A stretch of 64,000 nt of DNA from Macrococcus sp. DPC7161 (GTDB taxonomy: Bacteria > Bacillota > Bacilli > Staphylococcales > Staphylococcaceae): the NCBI RefSeq assembly GCF_004117835.1, contig NZ_SDSC01000002.1:62001-126000 (forward strand), written 5' to 3'. Shown piece after piece: positions 60,883 through 64,000 of this stretch. The stretch's first letter is position 1, and the number at the start of each line of letters is the position of its first letter. A model generated the notes under the pieces. It saw nothing but the letters and a program-made list of their open reading frames with translations, did not search any database and was not told the DNA's origin. The position numbers and the translations under genes are program-made.

Positions 60883-61503
60883 TTACTGATGTTTCATTGC
60901 GTCGTCATGCTTCATATCATGCTTCATATCTTTACTCTGTTCTTGCATCTGTTGTTTTTTCATAAAGCGTTCTAATGCCTTTTTATCTGCAACTTTTAAA
61001 TTATCGACATGCGAATGTTGTTCATGTGCGAAAGCTTGAGCATCCTTATTATCTTTAAAACTTGCATAACCAACATTCATTGGTGTTTTGATTTTACCAT
61101 TAACAAACTTAGCATCTTTAACATTAATCCATTCTAAAGTTTTATAATCTCTCACAAACTTTTCTTTCAACTTCACTTTTGACTTTCTTTCATAATTCAA
61201 TAAACAATATAAATCATCAAAGAAATAGTTTTTTCCATCTTCTCCAATTGCTTGAGCAGAGAATTTACCAAGAGCATCAGATTTTTGATAAACCTTCATA
61301 TTACATGCAGCACATTTTGTATCTTTTTGTGGTTCTTTCAAAGTAACACCGTCTACTTTAACTACTTTGTCATCTTTTTTAACATTTTTCGTTTGTGAAG
61401 TTTTTGTTTCCGATTTAACATTTTTTTCATCACTTTTTTCCGATTGACCACATGCTGATAATAAAAGTAACGCGCTTAAAGATAAGAATGCCAACTTTTT
61501 CAT
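60883..61503 (-). CDS. NosL-like copper chaperone lipoprotein 2, with Met/His tail
   Basis: A 206-residue lipoprotein: signal MKKLAFLSLSALLLLSAC, a Lys/Ser/Glu/Thr-rich linker to about 55, then a NosL domain with CAACNMKVYQKSDALGKF and FDDLYCLLNYE, and finally a Met/His/Asp/Lys tail (MKHDMKHDDAMKHQ) that should bind copper. First gene of the unit; GGGGGA before the ATG. Confidence 0.82.
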   Translation of the reverse strand: MKKLAFLSLSALLLLSACGQSEKSDEKNVKSETKTSQTKNVKKDDKVVKVDGVTLKEPQKDTKCAACNMKVYQKSDALGKFSAQAIGEDGKNYFFDDLYCLLNYERKSKVKLKEKFVRDYKTLEWINVKDAKFVNGKIKTPMNVGYASFKDNKDAQAFAHEQHSHVDNLKVADKKALERFMKKQQMQEQSKDMKHDMKHDDAMKHQ

Positions 61504-61712
61504 TTTATATCCCCCAAAATTTAATTATTGGTTCAATTATAAAGGATTTGCTACTCATTCTATTTTTACTATTGTGTATACATTTTGTATATTTATTGGC
61601 AATAACTTAACAATTGTTTATCAACAATATGAATTCACAAAAATTTCATTTCAATTCTGAAAAAATATGTATCCACTCGGAATTAAAATACAAAAACTTT
61701 AAGGAACATTGT
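61504..61712. other. Promoter region of the second nos unit
   Basis: This AT-rich gap holds no gene. On the minus strand it contains the start region of the nosL2 unit; palindromic stretches TATACA-N3-TGTATA (about 61577-61591), TTATTGGCAATAA (about 61592-61604) and AACAATTGTT are visible. No perfect TGTGA-N6-TCACA box is present. Confidence 0.4.
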
Positions 61713-61765
61713 AAAAAACGCCAAAGCAAGAATTATGTTCACAATTCTTGCTTTGGCGTTTTGTC
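61713..61765. terminator. Strong bidirectional terminator
   Basis: AAAACGCCAAAGCAAGAATT with its complement around an 8-base loop, about 20 pairs. Confidence 0.85.
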
Positions 61766-61789
61766 ATGTAGTTTTGTTTTTCCATCCCA

Positions 61790-62140
61790 CTAATCACTAA
61801 CTAGTTCTGTTTCCATATACAATCTTATCAACTTATTGTCCTTGAATGTCAGTAAACAAACTGCGAGCGGCTCAATCAATGTGTAGTCGTTACATTCTCT
61901 CATTATGTTAACGATTACGACCTGTTCATCATTTCTTTTAAATCTTTTGAGTACGTCAAAAGTCCAGTTTTGTTCTGTTTCAAATCTTTTTTCAAACAGA
62001 TTAACAATTTGAGAATAATTATAAGTCACTTCTCTATCCCCATTAAATACAAATGTCGCTTTTAGAGATTCTGACAGTTGTTTTTTTACTTTTTCTAAAT
62101 CTTGATTTTTCCAATTGATAAATAAATTAACGTACCCCAT
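61790..62140 (-). CDS. NTF2/SnoaL-like protein, unknown function
   Basis: A 116-residue protein whose pattern (a helix pair, then three to four strands: WTFDVLKRFKRNDEQVVIVN, PLAVCLLTFKDNKLIRLYME) fits the NTF2/SnoaL cone fold. No signal peptide. Members vary between enzymes and binding proteins; no catalytic set is clear. Monocistronic. Confidence 0.55.
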   Translation of the reverse strand: MGYVNLFINWKNQDLEKVKKQLSESLKATFVFNGDREVTYNYSQIVNLFEKRFETEQNWTFDVLKRFKRNDEQVVIVNIMRECNDYTLIEPLAVCLLTFKDNKLIRLYMETELVSD

Positions 62141-62356
62141 AATTCGTAACCGCCTTTAATAAGATGTTATAAAGATAACACAAATACGACCTACATTTTC
62201 TATAAATTTTGTAATATTTATAAAAAAAATTTGATTTATATCCGTTTCTTTATTTTTTGCCTATCAAATACGGTCCATGTTTATATCCCACTAAATAGGC
62301 TATCGTGTAATATACCATTGTTTATTAACATATCAATCTTTAAGGAGTGATTGAAC

Positions 62357-63226
62357 ATGGACAAATTTGAAAAAATCGATAAAGAAATTGAAGGATATAC
62401 TCAAAACAAACAACCAGGAAATGAATACGAAATGGATCCAAAGCCTATCGCTGAAGATAATCAATATAAAGCAAGTGGCAAACTTGAAGGAAAGACTGCA
62501 TTAATCACAGGCGGTGACTCTGGTATCGGTCGTGCTGTTGCAATCTTATATGCTAAAGAAGGTGCAGATGTAGCCATTGGTTATTATGAAGAGACACAAG
62601 ATGCACACGATACGATAAAAAGATTACAAGAAATTGGTGTTAAAGCAAAGGCATATCAATTCGACTTAAAAGACCCTAACATGTGTAAACAGTTCGTAAA
62701 AGACGTTATTGATGATTTCGGTAAGCTGAATATTGTTGTGAATAACGGCGGTATGCAATACTCAAATGATGATTTTACAAAGGTATCACCCGAACAAATA
62801 CAAGAAACATTCGCAACAAATATATTTGGAATGATGTACGTAACACAAGCTGCAATTCCACATTTAAGTAAAGGTGATACAATTATTAATACAAGTAGTG
62901 TCACTGCATATCGAGGATCTGCCTCATTAGTCGATTATTCAGCAACAAAAGGTGCCATTACGACATTTACACGTTCATTATCACAACAATTAGCACCAAA
63001 AGGTATCCGTGTAAACAGTGTTGCACCTGGACCAATTTACACACCACTCATACCAGCTACATTCGATAGTGAAAAAGTTGAAAAACATGGACACGAAACC
63101 GCATTAGAAAGACGTGGGCAACCAAGTGAAAATGCACCAGCATACGTATTCCTAGCTTCTAATGATTCAACATACATCACAGGACAAGCAATACACATCA
63201 ACGGCGGAGATTTTATTACGAGTTAA
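62357..63226 (+). CDS. Short-chain dehydrogenase (YhxD/YdaD-like)
   Basis: A 289-residue classical SDR with a 40-residue N-terminal extension. TGGDSGIGRAVA near 50, NNGGMQ near 130, Ser in NTSSVTAYRG and Tyr/Lys in YSATKGA near 198. The TTG at 62351 is in frame, but the ATG at 62357 has the better spacing from AAGGAG. Paralogue of the SDR at 39671. Confidence 0.87.
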   Translation: MDKFEKIDKEIEGYTQNKQPGNEYEMDPKPIAEDNQYKASGKLEGKTALITGGDSGIGRAVAILYAKEGADVAIGYYEETQDAHDTIKRLQEIGVKAKAYQFDLKDPNMCKQFVKDVIDDFGKLNIVVNNGGMQYSNDDFTKVSPEQIQETFATNIFGMMYVTQAAIPHLSKGDTIINTSSVTAYRGSASLVDYSATKGAITTFTRSLSQQLAPKGIRVNSVAPGPIYTPLIPATFDSEKVEKHGHETALERRGQPSENAPAYVFLASNDSTYITGQAIHINGGDFITS

Positions 63227-63242
63227 AAAGTAATGATAAATT

Positions 63243-63285
63243 TAAACGAGAGAACAATCATTTTAATTGTTCTCTCGTTTTTTGA
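63243..63285 (+). terminator. Terminator of the SDR gene
   Basis: AACGAGAGAACAAT/ATTGTTCTCTCGTT with a 7-base loop, then a T-run. Confidence 0.85.
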
Positions 63286-63315
63286 ATGATACAAAGTTAT
63301 GCTATTCTTAAATGT

Positions 63316-63864
63316 CTATTCAATTATTTTAGAAAAAATTAAATAATCATTCCATTGATTGTCTTCATACATAAATGATTTTCTCATGCCTTCAAATAAA
63401 AAATCATGCTTTTCAATTACTTTAATCGATGCAATGTTATCTGGATGAATATGCGCTTCGACTCTATGAAACTTTAACTTTGATCCCATTTGCTCTATGA
63501 CACTTAACATTTCACTAGCATAACCATTATTCCAATATTGGTTATGTATCAAGTAACCTAATACACCCCACTCAAATCTACCACGTTGAAGCACTGTAAA
63601 CTCTAACTTTCCTATATGTTCTCCAGTATCTCGTAAGAAAACGCCCAATACATATGCAGTATCTTTTTCGGCTAATTCATTGAGTTCTTTAATCACATTG
63701 TCATAAAAGTCTTCATCCCAATCACTTACATCGATATCATCTGAATCAAATGCATTTTGCTTCTTAAGTCTATTCTTAAACCCAGAAATCCATACATCGT
63801 AATCATCAGAAGTTAATGGTCTAATTTCTAATCTTTCAGTAAAGCTTGTTTCTAGTAATGTCAT
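63316..63864 (-). CDS. GNAT acetyltransferase (RimJ/RimL-like)
   Basis: A 182-residue GNAT protein: TERLEIRPLTSDDYDVWI at the N-terminus, then WGVLGYLIHNQYWNNGYASEM (acetyl-CoA loop) near 100 and HPDNIASIKVIEKHDFLFEG near 140, the usual RimJ/L pattern. Probably acetylates an N-terminus or small amine; substrate unknown. GAGGGA ribosome site before the ATG. Confidence 0.87.
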   Translation of the reverse strand: MTLLETSFTERLEIRPLTSDDYDVWISGFKNRLKKQNAFDSDDIDVSDWDEDFYDNVIKELNELAEKDTAYVLGVFLRDTGEHIGKLEFTVLQRGRFEWGVLGYLIHNQYWNNGYASEMLSVIEQMGSKLKFHRVEAHIHPDNIASIKVIEKHDFLFEGMRKSFMYEDNQWNDYLIFSKIIE

Positions 63865-63928
63865 GAATAATATCCCTCACGTTATATATTTTCTCGGAAA
63901 TAAATCTATTATTTTTGCGCTTCACATC

Positions 63929-64000
63929 TTAAATATCTTTATAATAAAAAATATTATCTACTTTTACTAATGGGAAATCTTTTGGTAATTCTTCTTTAGG
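63929..64000 (-). CDS. C-terminal end of a gene running off the window
   Basis: On the minus strand an open frame enters at 64000 and reads PKEELPKDFPLVKVDNIFYY-KDI to a TAA at 63929. Twenty-three residues are too few to assign. The frame is the only convincing one by its amino-acid make-up. Confidence 0.4.
   Translation of the reverse strand, partial: PKEELPKDFPLVKVDNIFYYKDI

Noticed and set aside
60895-60945. Short repeats in the second nosL gene as a DNA repeat element
   Set aside because: The repetition follows the Met/His/Lys codons of the protein tail; no separate DNA element is needed.
61574-61604. TATACA/TGTATA palindrome as the same operator as in the norB or nos promoters
   Set aside because: Arm length and spacer differ; no real match beyond AT-rich similarity.
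1-64000. tRNA, rRNA, insertion sequence or prophage genes
   Set aside because: I looked for clover-leaf ends, transposase motifs and inverted terminal repeats with target duplications and saw none I could support.

Overview
The window reads as low-GC Firmicute DNA from the genus Staphylococcus. An arcA-arcB-arcD-arcC-arcR deiminase operon sits beside an aureolysin-type metalloprotease and an IsaB-like protein, which is the neighbourhood I know from S. aureus. Codon use is AT-rich throughout, strong GGAGG-type ribosome sites precede most genes, and CcpA, Rex and CstR-type operators are visible. I cannot name the species. The nitrous oxide reductase, pilus and YidC-paralogue loci argue against an ordinary S. 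aureus.

Layout. 1-8.6 kb: acetate uptake (yjcH, 5' part of actP), a glyoxalase-fold pseudogene, an MFS exporter behind a leader-peptide attenuator, AlkD-like and esterase genes, alsT, a YidC paralogue with a small partner, and a flavoprotein. 8.7-14.4 kb: the arc operon. 14.5-21.2 kb: HesB-like and YitT proteins, an Rgg-type regulator, aureolysin, a tiny hydrophobic peptide gene, an SDR-type protein and isaB, with two copies of an intergenic repeat. 21.3-24.7 kb: an NSS transporter behind a Trp-Trp leader peptide and alternating hairpins, a PadR pair and an mntH remnant. 24.8-33.9 kb: quinol NO reductase (norB) convergent with a nos operon (cytochrome c, NosZ, NosB-like, NosD, NosY, NosF, two accessory proteins). 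34-44.1 kb: LURP-one protein, PepSY lipoprotein, adhE, VanY-like peptidase, an SDR, a second ArcD and a UV-repair-like operon. 44.2-49 kb: a three-gene sortase-assembled pilus operon. 49.2-57.9 kb: SelO, TetR/YhgE genes, arylamine N-acetyltransferase, TspO and a persulfide/thiosulfate locus (CstB, rhodaneses, TauE). 57.9-61.5 kb: a second nos accessory module (NosL, NosD, NosL, NosY, NosF). 61.8-64 kb: NTF2-like protein, SDR, acetyltransferase and a gene running off the edge.

How the parts fit. Most of the window concerns life with little oxygen: arginine fermentation (arc), ethanol formation (adhE with a Rex site) and respiration of NO and N2O (norB, nos). TGTGA-N6-TCACA Crp/Fnr boxes lie at activator positions upstream of arcA and (one mismatch) the nos operon, and one overlaps the adhE Rex site, so ArcR could link these systems. 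The strongest candidates for undescribed biology are: N2O reduction in a staphylococcus with its accessory genes split over two loci; the Trp-codon attenuator on the NSS transporter; the leader-peptide attenuator on the MFS exporter; and the Rgg/short peptide/aureolysin group. All functions are inferred from sequence alone.
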